Assembly: GCA_028874365.1 (NCBI GenBank)
Contig: JAPPJZ010000078.1
Location: 31,959-95,958, forward strand
Length of the DNA: 64,000 nucleotides
Direction of reading: 5' to 3'
Origin: Chloroflexota bacterium
GTDB lineage: Bacteria > Chloroflexota > Dehalococcoidia > Bin125
In this document: positions 9,361 through 19,393 of the stretch, piece after piece
Numbering within the stretch: the first letter of the stretch is position 1
How the letters are laid out: each line of letters opens with the position of its first letter
The notes under the pieces: generated by a model
Told to the model about the DNA's origin: nothing
Database searches by the model: none
Seen by the model: only the letters and a program-made list of their open reading frames with translations
Position numbers and translations under genes: made by a program

Positions 9361-9432
9361 TGCGAATCCTGCCTGCTAGCACCGTTCCTGCTGTTCATGT
9401 CGTTTCTCACCGGGTCCGTTCACTGGTTGCGT

Positions 9433-10011
9433 TCACTGGTTTCGTTCGAAGGGAAACCCGAGCAGTTCCAGCAACCGTCTGCCTTCCGCGTCGGTCCGAG
9501 CGGTTGTGATGATGTTGACCTGCAGTCCACGCACCTTGTCGACGCTGCCGTAGTCGATCTCCGGGTAGACGATCTGCTCGCGAATCCCCAACGAATAGTT
9601 GCCGCGGCCGTCGAACGCCGTTCGGGAGACGCCCTGGAAGTCGCGGATCCGCGGCAGCGCGGCGTTGATCGTGCGGTCGAGGAACTCCCACATCCGCGCG
9701 CCGCGCAGGGTGCAGGACACGCCGACATTGTTGCCTTCGCGCAGCTTGAAGTTTGCGATTGACTTCTTCGCCTTGTTGACGACCGGCTTTTGCCCGCAGA
9801 TGGTGGTCATGTCGGAGACGCAGTTTTCAAGGATCGCCGCGCCGCCGGGTCCGAGCGACTCGCCGACGCCGGAGTTGACCACGACTTTCACGACTCGCGG
9901 CACCTGCATCACGTTGGCGTAGTTGAACTCCTCAAACAGTCGTGGTGCGATCTCGTCGTTGAAACGCTGCTTCAGGCGCGGCGCCTGGGTCGTTGAACCG
10001 TTGGTTGTCAT
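9433..10011 (-). CDS. rplE: 50S ribosomal protein L5
   Basis: L5 binds 5S rRNA and contacts the P-site tRNA through its P loop. Recognisable stretches are PRVVKVVVNSGVGESLG, the segment GQKPVVNKAKKSIANFKLRE and YSLGIREQIVYPEIDYGSVD. Its 192 residues include a short Thr/Gln-rich N-terminus. Its start overlaps the rplX stop as TGATG, which suggests coupling. Confidence 0.97.
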   Translation of the reverse strand: MTTNGSTTQAPRLKQRFNDEIAPRLFEEFNYANVMQVPRVVKVVVNSGVGESLGPGGAAILENCVSDMTTICGQKPVVNKAKKSIANFKLREGNNVGVSCTLRGARMWEFLDRTINAALPRIRDFQGVSRTAFDGRGNYSLGIREQIVYPEIDYGSVDKVRGLQVNIITTARTDAEGRRLLELLGFPFERNQ

Positions 10012-10325
10012 CAGTCAATATCCCCATCACACCTGCGGCAGACCCGTGTCTTGACACCGTCGGCGCGCTCGCGGAATCCGACGCGCGACGGTCGGTCGCA
10101 GATCGGGCAGACGACGGCGACTTTGGACTCGTGCAGCGGCGCCTCGCGCTCGATGATGCCGGCCGGGGCGCCCATCTGAGTGGGCTGCATGTGGCGTTTG
10201 ACCATGTTGATGCCAGTCACGATCACGCGGTTCTTCCTCGGCAGTACCTGCCGCACCTGGCCACGCCGGCCGCGGTCCTTGCCGACACGAATCTCCACGA
10301 GGTCGTCGCGTTGCACTCGACGCAT
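10011..10325 (-). CDS. rplX: 50S ribosomal protein L24
   Basis: L24 is an assembly initiator of the large subunit. The KOW motif is at the start (VEIRVGKDRGRRGQVRQVLP). It continues GINMVKRHMQPTQMGAPAGI and ends in a Cys-containing segment with VCPICDRPSRVGFRE and VCRRCDG. The four cysteines form two Cys-x2-Cys pairs, suggesting a zinc-binding form. It is 104 residues and directly abuts rplN. Confidence 0.96.
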   Translation of the reverse strand: MRRVQRDDLVEIRVGKDRGRRGQVRQVLPRKNRVIVTGINMVKRHMQPTQMGAPAGIIEREAPLHESKVAVVCPICDRPSRVGFRERADGVKTRVCRRCDGDID

Positions 10326-10697
10326 CTAGACCACCTCCGGAGCCAGCGACACGATGCGCATGAAGTCGCGCTCGCGCAGCTCGCGCGCGACCGGTCCGAG
10401 GATGCGGGTGCCGGTCGGATTCTGTCCGTCAGCGGCCAGGATCACGGCCGCGTTGTCGTCGAAGCGGATGTAGGATCCGTCGACCCGGCGATACTGCTTG
10501 GCGACGCGAACGATGACCGCTCGCACTACCTGTCCGGCGCGGATCTCGCGGCCCGGATCGGCCTGCTTGACCGTCGCCACGATGGTGTCGCCGACGGACG
10601 CGTAGCGGCGCTTCGTCCCGCCCAGAACACGGATGCACTTGATCACCCGGGCGCCCGAGTTGTCGGCGACGCGCAGCGAGGATTCCTGCTGGATCAC
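10326..10697 (-). CDS. rplN: 50S ribosomal protein L14
   Basis: L14 is a conserved large-subunit protein at the subunit interface. It opens [20 protein letters not shown] and contains [19 protein letters not shown] and the C-terminal [20 protein letters not shown]. It is 123 residues. The start codon is GTG and overlaps the rpsQ stop by four bases (GTGA). Confidence 0.97.
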   Translation of the reverse strand: MIQQESSLRVADNSGARVIKCIRVLGGTKRRYASVGDTIVATVKQADPGREIRAGQVVRAVIVRVAKQYRRVDGSYIRFDDNAAVILAADGQNPTGTRILGPVARELRERDFMRIVSLAPEVV

Positions 10698-11014
10698 TCC
10701 GAGTCCTCACCATCCGTGGCCGCCTCGTCGAGCGACGGGGCGCCAATTTCCTGCGGTTGAATGTCGGCCACCTCGCGCCGCTCGAGGATCTCGACGACCC
10801 GCCAGGACTTGCGCTTCGAGAGCGGACGGCACTCCTCGATGACGACCGAGTCGCCGATCTTGCAGTCGTTGCCCTCGTCGTGGACCAAGTAGCGCTTGCG
10901 ACGGCGCATGATCTTCTTGTAGAGCGGGTGGCGCACGGTGCGCTCGACTCGGACCGACACCGTCTTGTGACGTGCATCGGCGACGGCGACCCCTACACGT
11001 CGTTTGCGTGCCAT
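10694..11014 (-). CDS. rpsQ: 30S ribosomal protein S17 with acidic tail
   Basis: S17 is an early 30S assembly protein with an OB fold. The core runs from [20 protein letters not shown] through [20 protein letters not shown]. The family is usually 80-90 residues. This one has 106, with about 20 acidic residues appended after VVEILER. It lies between rpmC and rplN. Confidence 0.97.
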   Translation of the reverse strand: MARKRRVGVAVADARHKTVSVRVERTVRHPLYKKIMRRRKRYLVHDEGNDCKIGDSVVIEECRPLSKRKSWRVVEILERREVADIQPQEIGAPSLDEAATDGEDSE

Positions 11015-11017
11015 CGG

Positions 11018-11347
11018 CTACTCTTCCTCGCTCGCCGAGCCGTCTTCGGGCTCGACATTGTTGTCTGCATCGTTGTAATCGACATCGTCCGCTTCATCGA
11101 CGGTGTCGGCTACGCGAACCAGGGGCTCGATCGGCGTACCGGCCGCCTCGGCCAACTGTCGCTCGCGCAGGATGGTGCGCAACCGCGCGACCTGCCGCCT
11201 GGCCTGGCGCATCGCCATCGGATTCTGCAACTGCCGCGTGCCGATCTGGAACTGCAGATTGAAGACCTCGCGGTAGGCCTCGTTGATTGCGTCGCCCAGT
11301 TCGGCGTCGGTCATTGACCGGGCTTCGTCGGCCAGAGGATTCGGCAT
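11018..11347 (-). CDS. rpmC: 50S ribosomal protein L29 with long acidic tail
   Basis: L29 sits at the tunnel exit where trigger factor and SRP dock. The coiled core is present ([20 protein letters not shown], then [14 protein letters not shown]). The usual length is 60-70 residues. This product has 109 because of a tail of about 40 residues made largely of Asp, Glu and Asn. The ATG at 11347 has GAGGTG upstream and begins [19 protein letters not shown]. The frame upstream of it is only an open shadow over rplP and rpsC. Confidence 0.94.
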   Translation of the reverse strand: MPNPLADEARSMTDAELGDAINEAYREVFNLQFQIGTRQLQNPMAMRQARRQVARLRTILRERQLAEAAGTPIEPLVRVADTVDEADDVDYNDADNNVEPEDGSASEEE

Positions 11348-11349
11348 GC

Positions 11350-11769
11350 CTACACCACCTCGGCTTCGCGAACGACGACGCGCGTGCGGACCGGCAGCTT
11401 GTGGCTGGCGCGACGCAGTGCCTCGCGAGCGTCGGCCTCGGGCACGCCCGCGAGTTCGAACAGCACACGGCCGGGCTTGACCACGGCGACCCACTTCTCG
11501 GGTGCGCCCTTGCCCTTGCCCATTCTGGTCTCGGCCGGCTTCTGCGTCACCGACTTGTCGGGGAACACGCGAATCCAGACCTTGCCGCCGCGCTTGACGT
11601 AGTGCGTGATCGCGCGGCGCGCCGCTTCGATCTGTCGGCCGTCGACCCAGGCCGCCTCGAGCGACTGCAATCCGATCTCGCCGAAGGCCACGGAGTTGCC
11701 GGACTGCGCCATGCCGCGGCGTCGGCCGCGGTGATGCTTGCGCCATTTGACTCGTCTGGGCTGAAGCAT
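11350..11769 (-). CDS. rplP: 50S ribosomal protein L16
   Basis: L16 helps position A-site tRNA on the large subunit. It begins [19 protein letters not shown] and includes [20 protein letters not shown] and [20 protein letters not shown]. It is 139 residues. Its start overlaps the rpsC stop (TGATG), in the usual S3-L16-L29 order. Confidence 0.97.
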   Translation of the reverse strand: MLQPRRVKWRKHHRGRRRGMAQSGNSVAFGEIGLQSLEAAWVDGRQIEAARRAITHYVKRGGKVWIRVFPDKSVTQKPAETRMGKGKGAPEKWVAVVKPGRVLFELAGVPEADAREALRRASHKLPVRTRVVVREAEVV

Positions 11770-12479
11770 CAGCGGCCTCCCCGTCCGCCGGCGACCGGAG
11801 GCTCAATCGCCTGGGCCGGTCCGCCGGGCGCTTCGGTCTCAGCTTCGAAGGGCAGAATCTCGCCCTTGTAGATCCAGACCTTGACGCCGATTCGACCGAA
11901 GACCGTCTTCGCTTCGGCGAAGCCGTAATCGATGTCGGCACGCAGGGTGTGCAACGGCACGCGACCGGACATTTCTTGGGCCTTGCGCGACATCTCGGCG
12001 CCGCCCAAGCGACCCGAGATGATGATCTTTGCTCCCTCGGCTCCGCGCTGCATGGTTCGCTGGACCGCTTGCTTGATCGCGCGGCGGAAGGCAATTCGCC
12101 GTTCCATCTGCTCGGCGACGTTGCGGGCGACGAGTTGGGCATCGAGCTCGGGTACCCGGATCTCGGCCACATCCACGCGCAGACGAATCGGCCGCGCGAT
12201 CAAGGCCTCTAGATCGCGGCGCAACTCCTCCACGTTCTGCCCGCCGCGCCCGATGACGATGCCCGGCTTGGCGGTGTGCAGTTTGACGCCAAGCTGGTTG
12301 GCGTTGCGTTCAATGTCGACGCGAGAGATCATCGCCTCGTTCAAGCGATCGTCAATGAAATCACGGATCTTGCGGTCTTCAGCCAGCAACTCGGCGTACT
12401 GCTTGTCGGAGTACCACTGCGAGCGCCACTCGTAGATTGTGCCGATGCGGAAGCTGGTCGGGTGAACTTTCTGACCCAT
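11769..12479 (-). CDS. rpsC: 30S ribosomal protein S3
   Basis: S3 forms part of the mRNA entry channel and its helicase activity. It starts [20 protein letters not shown]. The KH domain holds [20 protein letters not shown] and the C-terminal S3 domain contains [20 protein letters not shown] and [14 protein letters not shown]. Its 236 residues end in a Pro/Gly/Ala-rich tail. Confidence 0.97.
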   Translation of the reverse strand: MGQKVHPTSFRIGTIYEWRSQWYSDKQYAELLAEDRKIRDFIDDRLNEAMISRVDIERNANQLGVKLHTAKPGIVIGRGGQNVEELRRDLEALIARPIRLRVDVAEIRVPELDAQLVARNVAEQMERRIAFRRAIKQAVQRTMQRGAEGAKIIISGRLGGAEMSRKAQEMSGRVPLHTLRADIDYGFAEAKTVFGRIGVKVWIYKGEILPFEAETEAPGGPAQAIEPPVAGGRGGR

Positions 12480-12502
12480 GTGGTTATCCGTCCTCTGCGT
12501 CC

Positions 12503-12844
12503 CTATTGGTCGATGCCGTCGGACACGACGACGGTGATGTGCGCGGTGCGCTTGAGAATGCGGCCCACCCGACCGCGCGCCTTCGCCCGGAAGCGGCGGA
12601 GGGTGCGGCCGTCGCCGGCGTGAATCTCTTTGATGTGCAGGTCGCGGGCGTCGAGTCCGTAGTTGTTCTCGGCGTTAGCGACGGCCGAATCGAGCACCTT
12701 GGCTACATCGCGGGCGATCGGCTTCGGCGTGAAGCGAAGCTGCAGCCGCGCATCTTCAACCGGCATTCCTCGCAAACCCTGCATCACGAGCCTCACCTTG
12801 CGCGGTGAGGTACGGACGAACTTGGCGCTGGCCTGGACTTGCAT
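12503..12844 (-). CDS. rplV: 50S ribosomal protein L22
   Basis: L22 lines the peptide exit tunnel, and its loop is a macrolide-resistance site in other bacteria. The sequence contains [39 protein letters not shown] and [20 protein letters not shown]. It is 113 residues. Its start overlaps the rpsS stop as TGATG. Confidence 0.97.
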   Translation of the reverse strand: MQVQASAKFVRTSPRKVRLVMQGLRGMPVEDARLQLRFTPKPIARDVAKVLDSAVANAENNYGLDARDLHIKEIHAGDGRTLRRFRAKARGRVGRILKRTAHITVVVSDGIDQ

Positions 12845-13128
12845 CAGTGCACCCGTGTTCCGCGATCGGAGCGTCCGATGTGGCCGCGGAAGGTACGCGT
12901 GGGCGCGAACTCACCCAGTTTGTGACCGACCATGTTCTCGGTCACGAAGACCGGCACATGACGCCGACCGTCGTGCACCGCGATCGTCAGTCCGACCATT
13001 TCCGGCACGATTGTCGAAGGCCGCGCCCAGGTCTGGATCACCGTGCGCGCGCCCGACGCACGGACGCGCTGCACCTTCTGCATCAGTTTGTGGTCCACGT
13101 ACGGACCCTTTTTCGTGGATCGAGACAT
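12844..13128 (-). CDS. rpsS: 30S ribosomal protein S19
   Basis: S19 lies in the 30S head and contacts S13 and A-site tRNA. The 94-residue product begins [20 protein letters not shown] and contains the family signature [18 protein letters not shown]. It sits between rplB and rplV. Confidence 0.97.
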   Translation of the reverse strand: MSRSTKKGPYVDHKLMQKVQRVRASGARTVIQTWARPSTIVPEMVGLTIAVHDGRRHVPVFVTENMVGHKLGEFAPTRTFRGHIGRSDRGTRVH

Positions 13129-13152
13129 CGCGCAAACCCTCTGATCTCTGCC

Positions 13153-13989
13153 TTAGCGCCGTCGGCCGCGACGGCGAACGATGTACTTGTCGGATTGCTT
13201 CTTGCCCCGCGTACGGCGACCAAGCGTGTACCAGCCCCAAGGTGACTTCGGTCCGGGAAGACCGATGGGTGCTTTGCCCTCGCCGCCGCCGTGTGGGTGG
13301 TCAACGGGGTTCATCACCGAGCCGCGCACTTGCGGTCGGCGACCGCGGTGCCGGTTTCGACCAGCCTTGCCGAGCTTGATGTTCGAGTGCTCGACATTGC
13401 CGACCTGGCCGATGGTTGCATAGCAGACCGAACGCACGCGCCGCATCTCGCCGGAGGGCAAGCGCAGCAGCGCGTAGTCGCCTTCCTTGGCCATGATTTG
13501 CGCCGAGGCGCCGGCCGAGCGCACCATCTGCGCCCCGCGGCCCTCAGTCAGTTCGACGTTGTGCACCTGGGTGCCGTTGGGGATCGCTGCCATCGGGAGG
13601 GCATTGCCGACGCGGATCGGTGCCTCGGGCCCCGACATGACGCGGTCGTCCACCTGCAACCCGCTGGGAGCGATGATGTAGCGCTTTTCTCCGTCGGTGT
13701 AGAAGATCAGCGCGATTCGCGCGGTGCGGTTGGGGTCGTATTCGATCGCTGCCACGCGGCCCTCGATACCGATACGGTCGCGGCGCTTCCAGTCGATAAT
13801 CCGGTAGCGGCGCTTGTGACCGCCGCCGCGGTGGCGGACGGTGATCCGGCCTTTGTTGTTGCGGCCCGACTTCTTCTTCAGCGGAGCGAGCAGGCTCTTC
13901 TCGGGCTTCTTCTTGGTGATCTCCTCGAACGTGTGACCGGAGGAGTTGCGGCGTCCCGGGGAGGTTGGCTTGTAGTTCTTGATCGGCAC
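13153..13989 (-). CDS. rplB: 50S ribosomal protein L2
   Basis: L2 is needed for subunit association and sits near the peptidyl-transferase centre. The motif [14 protein letters not shown], with its conserved histidine, is present near the C-terminus, and the N-terminal OB fold includes [20 protein letters not shown]. The frame is open upstream. The GTG at 13989 starts the family-like [14 protein letters not shown] and has a GAGGGGG site just ahead, giving a normal 278 residues. Confidence 0.96.
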   Translation of the reverse strand: MPIKNYKPTSPGRRNSSGHTFEEITKKKPEKSLLAPLKKKSGRNNKGRITVRHRGGGHKRRYRIIDWKRRDRIGIEGRVAAIEYDPNRTARIALIFYTDGEKRYIIAPSGLQVDDRVMSGPEAPIRVGNALPMAAIPNGTQVHNVELTEGRGAQMVRSAGASAQIMAKEGDYALLRLPSGEMRRVRSVCYATIGQVGNVEHSNIKLGKAGRNRHRGRRPQVRGSVMNPVDHPHGGGEGKAPIGLPGPKSPWGWYTLGRRTRGKKQSDKYIVRRRGRRR

Positions 13990-13990
13990 G

Positions 13991-14290
13991 TCAGACCCCC
14001 TCGAACAGGCGGATCTCGTAGCCCTCGGCCAACGTGATGATCGCCTTCTTCCAGTCGCGCTCGCGACCGGGCCGTCCGCGACCGATGCGCCGCGTCGACC
14101 CGCGCACATTGATCACGTTCACCTTGCGCACCTGCACCGAGAATGCGATCTCGATCGCCTCGCGAATCTGCAGCTTGTTTGCGCGCGGGTCAACTTCGAA
14201 CACGTACTTGCCCTGCTCGGCCAGTTCGGTGGATTTTTCGGTAATGATGGGTTGGCGCACGACGGCGAACGGGTGAATGTCCTTAGGCAT
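13991..14290 (-). CDS. rplW: 50S ribosomal protein L23
   Basis: L23 is the tunnel-exit protein that docks trigger factor and SRP. It contains [20 protein letters not shown], then [20 protein letters not shown]. The ATG at 14290 (MPKDIHPFA) has GAGGAGG upstream and gives 99 residues. It overlaps the end of rplD by eight bases. Confidence 0.96.
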   Translation of the reverse strand: MPKDIHPFAVVRQPIITEKSTELAEQGKYVFEVDPRANKLQIREAIEIAFSVQVRKVNVINVRGSTRRIGRGRPGRERDWKKAIITLAEGYEIRLFEGV

Positions 14291-14942
14291 CACCGTCCTC
14301 CTCACCGCGCTGATCGACCTCAACCGCCCACAACGCCTCGCAGCGACGCACGGCCGCTTCGGTCATGATCAGCTGGTCGTGTGTCAGGATCAGGTAACTG
14401 CTCAGCGTCTGCGCCGGCATCGCCTGGACGTTGGGAAGGTTGCGCGTGCCGAGTACCAGGTCTTCGTCGACTCCGTCTGAGACCAGGAGGGCCTTGCGCT
14501 CCACGCCGAGCGCGGCGCAGAGTTTCGACATGACCGAGGCCTTCGGCTCGAATTCGACATCAGGCGCCGCCACGATCACACCGCCCTCGGAGGCGCGCTG
14601 CGAAAGCATCGAGCGGATCGCGAGGCGACGCATCCGTTTCGGAAGCCGCTTGCGGTAGGAGCGTGGGTGCGGACCGTGGGCGACCGCGCCGCCGATCCGC
14701 GTTGGGGAGGAGGGCGTCCCCATGCGAGCACGACCGCCACCCTTCTGGCGCCCGGTCTTCTTTGACGCCTGGCGGACAGCGGAACGATCGAGCGTCGAGG
14801 CGTTGCCCTGCCGCGCATTCGCGCGTTGTGCCGTCACGGCCTGATGTACGACCGCGAGGTTGGGCTCAATTCCGAAGACCGAGTCGTCGGCGTCGATCTC
14901 GCCGGCCGAGTTGCCCTGGGCGTCGATCAGCGGGAGTTTCAT
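14283..14942 (-). CDS. rplD: 50S ribosomal protein L4
   Basis: L4 has a globular domain on the ribosome surface and a loop reaching the exit tunnel. In E. coli it also represses the S10 operon. The tunnel loop is visible as RQASKKTGRQKGGGRARMGT followed by GGAVAHGPHPRSYRKRLPKR. It is 219 residues with a short acidic end, and overlaps rplC by four bases (ATGA). Confidence 0.97.
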   Translation of the reverse strand: MKLPLIDAQGNSAGEIDADDSVFGIEPNLAVVHQAVTAQRANARQGNASTLDRSAVRQASKKTGRQKGGGRARMGTPSSPTRIGGAVAHGPHPRSYRKRLPKRMRRLAIRSMLSQRASEGGVIVAAPDVEFEPKASVMSKLCAALGVERKALLVSDGVDEDLVLGTRNLPNVQAMPAQTLSSYLILTHDQLIMTEAAVRRCEALWAVEVDQRGEEDGDA

Positions 14943-15589
14943 CGCTTACCGCCTCGCCGCTTGGTCTGTCGGATCCGAACGAGACCGTTGGTCGCGCCCG
15001 GCACCGATCCCTTGACGAAGACCAGATGCCGATCCGCGTTGATATCCACCACCTCGAGATTCATTGATGTGGTCGTTTTGCCGCCCATCCGGCCCGCCAT
15101 CCGAGTGCCCTTGAGCACGCGACCGGGGGTCGTCCCTGCTCCGACCGAACCGGGCGCGCGGTGCCGGTCGCTCTGACCATGGGTCCGGGGGCCTCCACGG
15201 AAGCCGTGTCGCTTGACCGTTCCGGCGAAGCCCTTGCCCTTGGAGATGCCCTGGATGTCCACACGGTCGCCGGTCGAGAACACCTCGGTCGCATTGACCA
15301 CTGTGCCCACTTCGAGGTCGGCCAACTCGTCGGCTTCCGCCGGGAAGACCGCGAGGTGCTTGAGCGGACCGTTGTTGCCGGTATGTCCGAGCTCGGCCTT
15401 GTTGATCCGCCAGGCGGGTGCCTCGCCGTAGCCGACCTGGACCGCGGAGTAGCCGTCGCGAGATTCGGTCATGATCTGCGTAACGGGACAAGGGCCAACC
15501 TCAAGCACCGTGCAGCCGACGACCGCTCCGGCCTCGTCAATCACCTGGACCATGCCCAACTTCTTACCGAGGAGTCCGGGTATCGCCAT
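14939..15589 (-). CDS. rplC: 50S ribosomal protein L3
   Basis: L3 initiates large-subunit assembly and reaches the peptidyl-transferase centre. It begins MAIPGLLGKKLGMVQVIDEA and contains GKGFAGTVKRHGFRGGPRTH and GRVLKGTRMAGRMGGKTTT, all diagnostic. It is 216 residues, directly following rpsJ. Confidence 0.97.
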   Translation of the reverse strand: MAIPGLLGKKLGMVQVIDEAGAVVGCTVLEVGPCPVTQIMTESRDGYSAVQVGYGEAPAWRINKAELGHTGNNGPLKHLAVFPAEADELADLEVGTVVNATEVFSTGDRVDIQGISKGKGFAGTVKRHGFRGGPRTHGQSDRHRAPGSVGAGTTPGRVLKGTRMAGRMGGKTTTSMNLEVVDINADRHLVFVKGSVPGATNGLVRIRQTKRRGGKR

Positions 15590-15591
15590 GA

Positions 15592-15900
15592 TTAGAGCTT
15601 GATTTCGACGTCGACACCCGACGACAGTTGCAGCCGCATTAGGGAATCGACGGTTCGGCCCGTGGGTTCAATGATGTCGATGATCCGCTTGTGGGTGCGG
15701 ATTTCGAACTGCTCGCGTCCGTCCTTGTGGACGAACGGGGAGCGAATCACCGTGTACTTGCGAATTTCGGTCGGCAGTGGAATCGGCCCGGCGACACCAG
15801 CGCCGGTTTTCTCGGCGGTGTCGAGAATTTGCGCAGCCGACTCATCAAGAACGCGATGGTCGTACGCCTTCAATCGGATGCGTATCTTCTGCCGAGCCAT
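15592..15900 (-). CDS. rpsJ: 30S ribosomal protein S10
   Basis: S10 is a 30S head protein and, as NusE, takes part in transcription antitermination. The sequence [20 protein letters not shown], then [20 protein letters not shown] and [20 protein letters not shown] is typical. It is 102 residues and follows tuf by 39 bases. Confidence 0.97.
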   Translation of the reverse strand: MARQKIRIRLKAYDHRVLDESAAQILDTAEKTGAGVAGPIPLPTEIRKYTVIRSPFVHKDGREQFEIRTHKRIIDIIEPTGRTVDSLMRLQLSSGVDVEIKL

Positions 15901-15939
15901 ATTGCCGTCTCTCTGCCCTACGAAGCCTCTGGTTCGGCG

Positions 15940-17142
15940 CTATTCAACGATCGACGTGACCGCGCCGGCGCCGACCGTGCGGCCACCCTCGCGAATCGCA
16001 AAACGCAGACCCTCCTCCAGCGCAATCGGAGAAATCAAGCGCACGTTCATCTGCACGTTGTCCCCGGGCATCGCCATCTCCACGCCTGCCGGCAAGCCAA
16101 TCTCGCCGGTCACGTCCGTCGTGCGAATGTAGAACTGCGGTCGGTAACCCGGGAAAAACGGACTGTGCCGCCCGCCCTCCTCCTTACTCAGGATGTAGAC
16201 CTCCGCCTCGAACGCCGTGTGCGGCGTGATCGAACCCGGCGCCGCCAGCACCTGACCGCGCGCAATCTCCTCGCGGTCGATGCCGCGCAAGAGACAACCC
16301 ACGTTGTCCCCCGCTTCGCCGGTAGTCAGCGTCTTCTTGAACATCTCCACACCCGTCACCACAGTCGAGCGGGTGTCCTTGATCCCCACGATCTCGATCT
16401 CCTCGCCACTATTCACCACCCCCCGCTCGATCCGACCCGTCGCCACCGTGCCCCGGCCCTTGATCCCGAACACGTCCTCAATCGGCATCAGGAACGGTTG
16501 CTCCACCGGCCGCGCCGGCGTCGGCACGTACTCGTCCACCGCCTCCATGAGCTCACGAATCGACTCGTACTCCGGCGCCTCGATGTCCGTCGAGTCCGAT
16601 TCCAGCGCATGCAGCGCGGCGCCGCGAATCACCGGACAGTCGTCCCCGTCGAAACCCTGATCGGTGAGGAGCTCGCGCACCTCCAACTCGACCAGGTCGA
16701 GCAGTTCCTCGTCGTCCAACTGGTCGACCTTGTTCAGGTAGACCACCATCCGCGGCACGCCCACCTGGCGGGCCAGCAAAATGTGCTCCCTGGTCTGCGG
16801 CATCGGACCATCGGGAGCGGCCACCACCAGAATCGCCCCGTCCATCTGCGCCGCCCCGGTGATCATGTTCTTGATGTAGTCTGCGTGCCCCGGCGCGTCG
16901 ATGTGCGCGTAATGCCGCTGTTCCGTCTCGTACTCCACGTGCGCAATCGCAATCGTGATCCCCCGCGCTCGCTCCTCCGGCGCCTTGTCAATCGAGTCGA
17001 AACTCGAAAACGACACGTTCTCGTTCGACATCGCCAAGACCTTCGTGATCGCCGCCGTCAGCGTCGTCTTGCCGTGATCCACGTGTCCAATCGTGCCCAC
17101 GTTCACGTGCGGCTTGGTTCGCTCGTATACCTGTCGCGCCAT
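15940..17142 (-). CDS. tuf: Elongation factor Tu, copy 1 (str operon)
   Basis: EF-Tu delivers aminoacyl-tRNA to the ribosome. The GTPase motifs are present: GHVDHGKTT at 19-27, DAPGHADY at 82-89 and NKVD at 137-140. Domains 2 and 3 end in [13 protein letters not shown]. It is 400 residues. A second copy at 62678-63880 is identical over residues 3-141 and 295-400. The differences cluster at residues 160-210, plus a few single sites elsewhere. It lies between fusA and rpsJ. Confidence 0.97.
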   Translation of the reverse strand: MARQVYERTKPHVNVGTIGHVDHGKTTLTAAITKVLAMSNENVSFSSFDSIDKAPEERARGITIAIAHVEYETEQRHYAHIDAPGHADYIKNMITGAAQMDGAILVVAAPDGPMPQTREHILLARQVGVPRMVVYLNKVDQLDDEELLDLVELEVRELLTDQGFDGDDCPVIRGAALHALESDSTDIEAPEYESIRELMEAVDEYVPTPARPVEQPFLMPIEDVFGIKGRGTVATGRIERGVVNSGEEIEIVGIKDTRSTVVTGVEMFKKTLTTGEAGDNVGCLLRGIDREEIARGQVLAAPGSITPHTAFEAEVYILSKEEGGRHSPFFPGYRPQFYIRTTDVTGEIGLPAGVEMAMPGDNVQMNVRLISPIALEEGLRFAIREGGRTVGAGAVTSIVE

Positions 17143-17204
17143 CTTCGGTTCTCCTGCCTGTCGTGCTTTCGATTTCGCTGTCTGTGTGGATGACTGCCGA
17201 ACGG

Positions 17205-19259
17205 CTAGCGGGCTTCCGCCAGCACGCTCTGGGGGACTTCCTCGTAGTGGTCGAACTCGATGCTTGCGGTTGCCCGACCCTGGGTCATCGAGCGCAGCGC
17301 CGTTGTGTATCCGAACAGGTTGGCGAGCGGCATCTGCGCCTGGATGATCTGGGCCGCGCCACGTTCCTCCGTACCGACGACTGAACCGCGGCGGCTCGAG
17401 AGGTCGCCCGCGACCTCGCCGAAGTACTCCGGCGGCGTGGAAATCTCCACGCGCATCATCGGTTCGAGCTGTACCGGGGCCGCCTTGCGCAGTGCTTCGC
17501 GGAAGCCGATCGAGGCAGCCGTGGCGAACGCCATCTCGCTCGAGTCCACCTGGTGGTAGGACCCGTCCGTCAACGCCACCTTGACGTCAACGACCGGGAA
17601 TCCGCCAACCACCCCGGAGCGCATCGCATCCTCAACGCCCTTGCGCACCGAGCTGATGTACTGCTGAGGCACGACGCCACCGGCGGTCTCGTCCTCGAAC
17701 TCGAACCCCTGACCGGGGTCGTTGGGTTCGACGCGCAGCGTTACGTGACCGTACTGCCCGCGACCGCCGGTCTGGCGAACGAAGCGGCCTTCCGCCTCGG
17801 AGCTGCGGCGAATGGTCTCGCGATACGACACCTGCGGTCGACCGACATTGCACAGCACATTGAACTCGCGCCGCAGTCGGTCGGCGATCACTTCGAGGTG
17901 CAGCTCGCCCATCCCGGAGATCACGGTCTGAGCGGTCTCGTCGTTGTACTCGACCTTGAAGGTCGGGTCTTCCTCAGCCAACTTGCGTAGCGACGCGCCG
18001 AGGCGATCCTGGTCGTCGGCGCTCTTGGCTTCGATGGCGATCGAGACGACCGGCTCGGGGAAGGAAATCTGGTCCAGGAGCACCGGCGCGTTGCGGTCGC
18101 AGAGCGTGTCGCCGGTGAAGGTCTGTTTCGGGCCGACGAACGCGGCGATGTCGCCGGCGGTCACGTGATCGATGTCCTCGCGCGAATCCGCGTGGACCCG
18201 CAGCAGCCGGCCGACACGCTCGGTCTCGTCGCGAGACGAGTTGTAGACGCCATCGCCGGCCTTCAGTGTGCCCGCGTAGATGCGCACGTATGCAATCCGG
18301 CCGACGTAGGGGTCGGTCACGATCTTGAAGGCGAGCGCCGTGAGCGGTTCGTCGCGATCGGCGCGCCGGATCTCGGGTCCGTTGTGGCCGACGCCCTCGA
18401 CCGGCGGTACCTCGTCCGGCGCCGGCAGGTAATCCACGATGCCATCCAGCAGCCGCTGGACGCCGACGTTCTTCAGCGCCGAACCGCAGAAGACCGGCGT
18501 GAACGCGTTCGTGATCGTGCCGCGCCTCACGGCCTTGACGATCTCGTCGACGGAGAGTTCGTGGCCCTCGATGTAGGAGATCATCACCTGTTCGTCGAAC
18601 TCGGCGATTCTCTCGATCATCGTCTCGCGCCAACGCCCAGCGTCGGCGACATAGTCGTCGGGAATGTCACCCTCAGTCGGCGGCGCGTCGCGATCGGAGC
18701 TGAAGAACCAGGCGCGTTCGCGAATCAGATCGATCACGCCTCGGAACTGGTCCTCGGAGCCGATCGGAATCTGCAGCGGCACCGGCATCATGCCCAGCCG
18801 GTCGCGAATCATCTCCATCGTGCGCCAGTAGTCGGCGCCGATCCGGTCCATCTTGTTGACGAAGCAGATGCGCGGGACGCCGTAGCGATCGGCCTGCCGC
18901 CAGACCGTCTCCGACTGCGGCTCGACGCCGGCGACGGCATCGAACACTACCACGCCGCCATCCAACACTCGCAGCGAGCGCTCCACTTCGACGGTGAAGT
19001 CAACGTGACCGGGCGTGTCGATGATGTTGATCCGGTGGTCACTCCACTCGCAAGATGTCGCCGCGGCCATGATCGTGATGCCGCGCTCGCGCTCCTGCTC
19101 CATGAAGTCCATGACCGCGGTGCCCTCGTGCACCTCGCCGATCTTGTAGGTGCGACCGGTGAAGTAGAGGATCCGTTCGGTCACGGTGGTCTTGCCGGCA
19201 TCAATATGAGCAATGACGCCGATATTCCTGAGCGACGAGATGGGCGGGTCAGCGGGCAT
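17205..19259 (-). CDS. fusA: Elongation factor G
   Basis: EF-G drives translocation of tRNA and mRNA and, with RRF, ribosome recycling. The G domain shows [17 protein letters not shown] and FVNKMDR. Later domains include [18 protein letters not shown] and [20 protein letters not shown]. Its 684 residues are near the family norm. The gene lies between rpsG and tuf, the ordinary str operon order. Confidence 0.97.
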   Translation of the reverse strand: MPADPPISSLRNIGVIAHIDAGKTTVTERILYFTGRTYKIGEVHEGTAVMDFMEQERERGITIMAAATSCEWSDHRINIIDTPGHVDFTVEVERSLRVLDGGVVVFDAVAGVEPQSETVWRQADRYGVPRICFVNKMDRIGADYWRTMEMIRDRLGMMPVPLQIPIGSEDQFRGVIDLIRERAWFFSSDRDAPPTEGDIPDDYVADAGRWRETMIERIAEFDEQVMISYIEGHELSVDEIVKAVRRGTITNAFTPVFCGSALKNVGVQRLLDGIVDYLPAPDEVPPVEGVGHNGPEIRRADRDEPLTALAFKIVTDPYVGRIAYVRIYAGTLKAGDGVYNSSRDETERVGRLLRVHADSREDIDHVTAGDIAAFVGPKQTFTGDTLCDRNAPVLLDQISFPEPVVSIAIEAKSADDQDRLGASLRKLAEEDPTFKVEYNDETAQTVISGMGELHLEVIADRLRREFNVLCNVGRPQVSYRETIRRSSEAEGRFVRQTGGRGQYGHVTLRVEPNDPGQGFEFEDETAGGVVPQQYISSVRKGVEDAMRSGVVGGFPVVDVKVALTDGSYHQVDSSEMAFATAASIGFREALRKAAPVQLEPMMRVEISTPPEYFGEVAGDLSSRRGSVVGTEERGAAQIIQAQMPLANLFGYTTALRSMTQGRATASIEFDHYEEVPQSVLAEAR

Positions 19260-19393
19260 GTTGAAAGTGTCCTCTGGTCAGCTCTCTGGTCGTTCTTTCG
19301 GGTCTCTGCTTCGCGCAACGTTGAGCAACGGCAACTCGGGGCCAGGGATCTGCTCTCGTTGGGCGTTCCTTCAAATTCTCGTTCGGCGTCGCG

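Noticed and set aside
11348..12172. Upstream extension of the rpmC frame over rplP and rpsC
   Set aside because: The sequence matches no family and overlaps two certain genes in another frame. Only the last 109 residues are L29.
15691..17193. A 500-codon open frame opposite tuf, and a similar one at 62903-63976
   Set aside because: They are antisense shadows of the tuf genes, rich in Arg and His, caused by strong codon bias. They have no domain and no ribosome-binding site.
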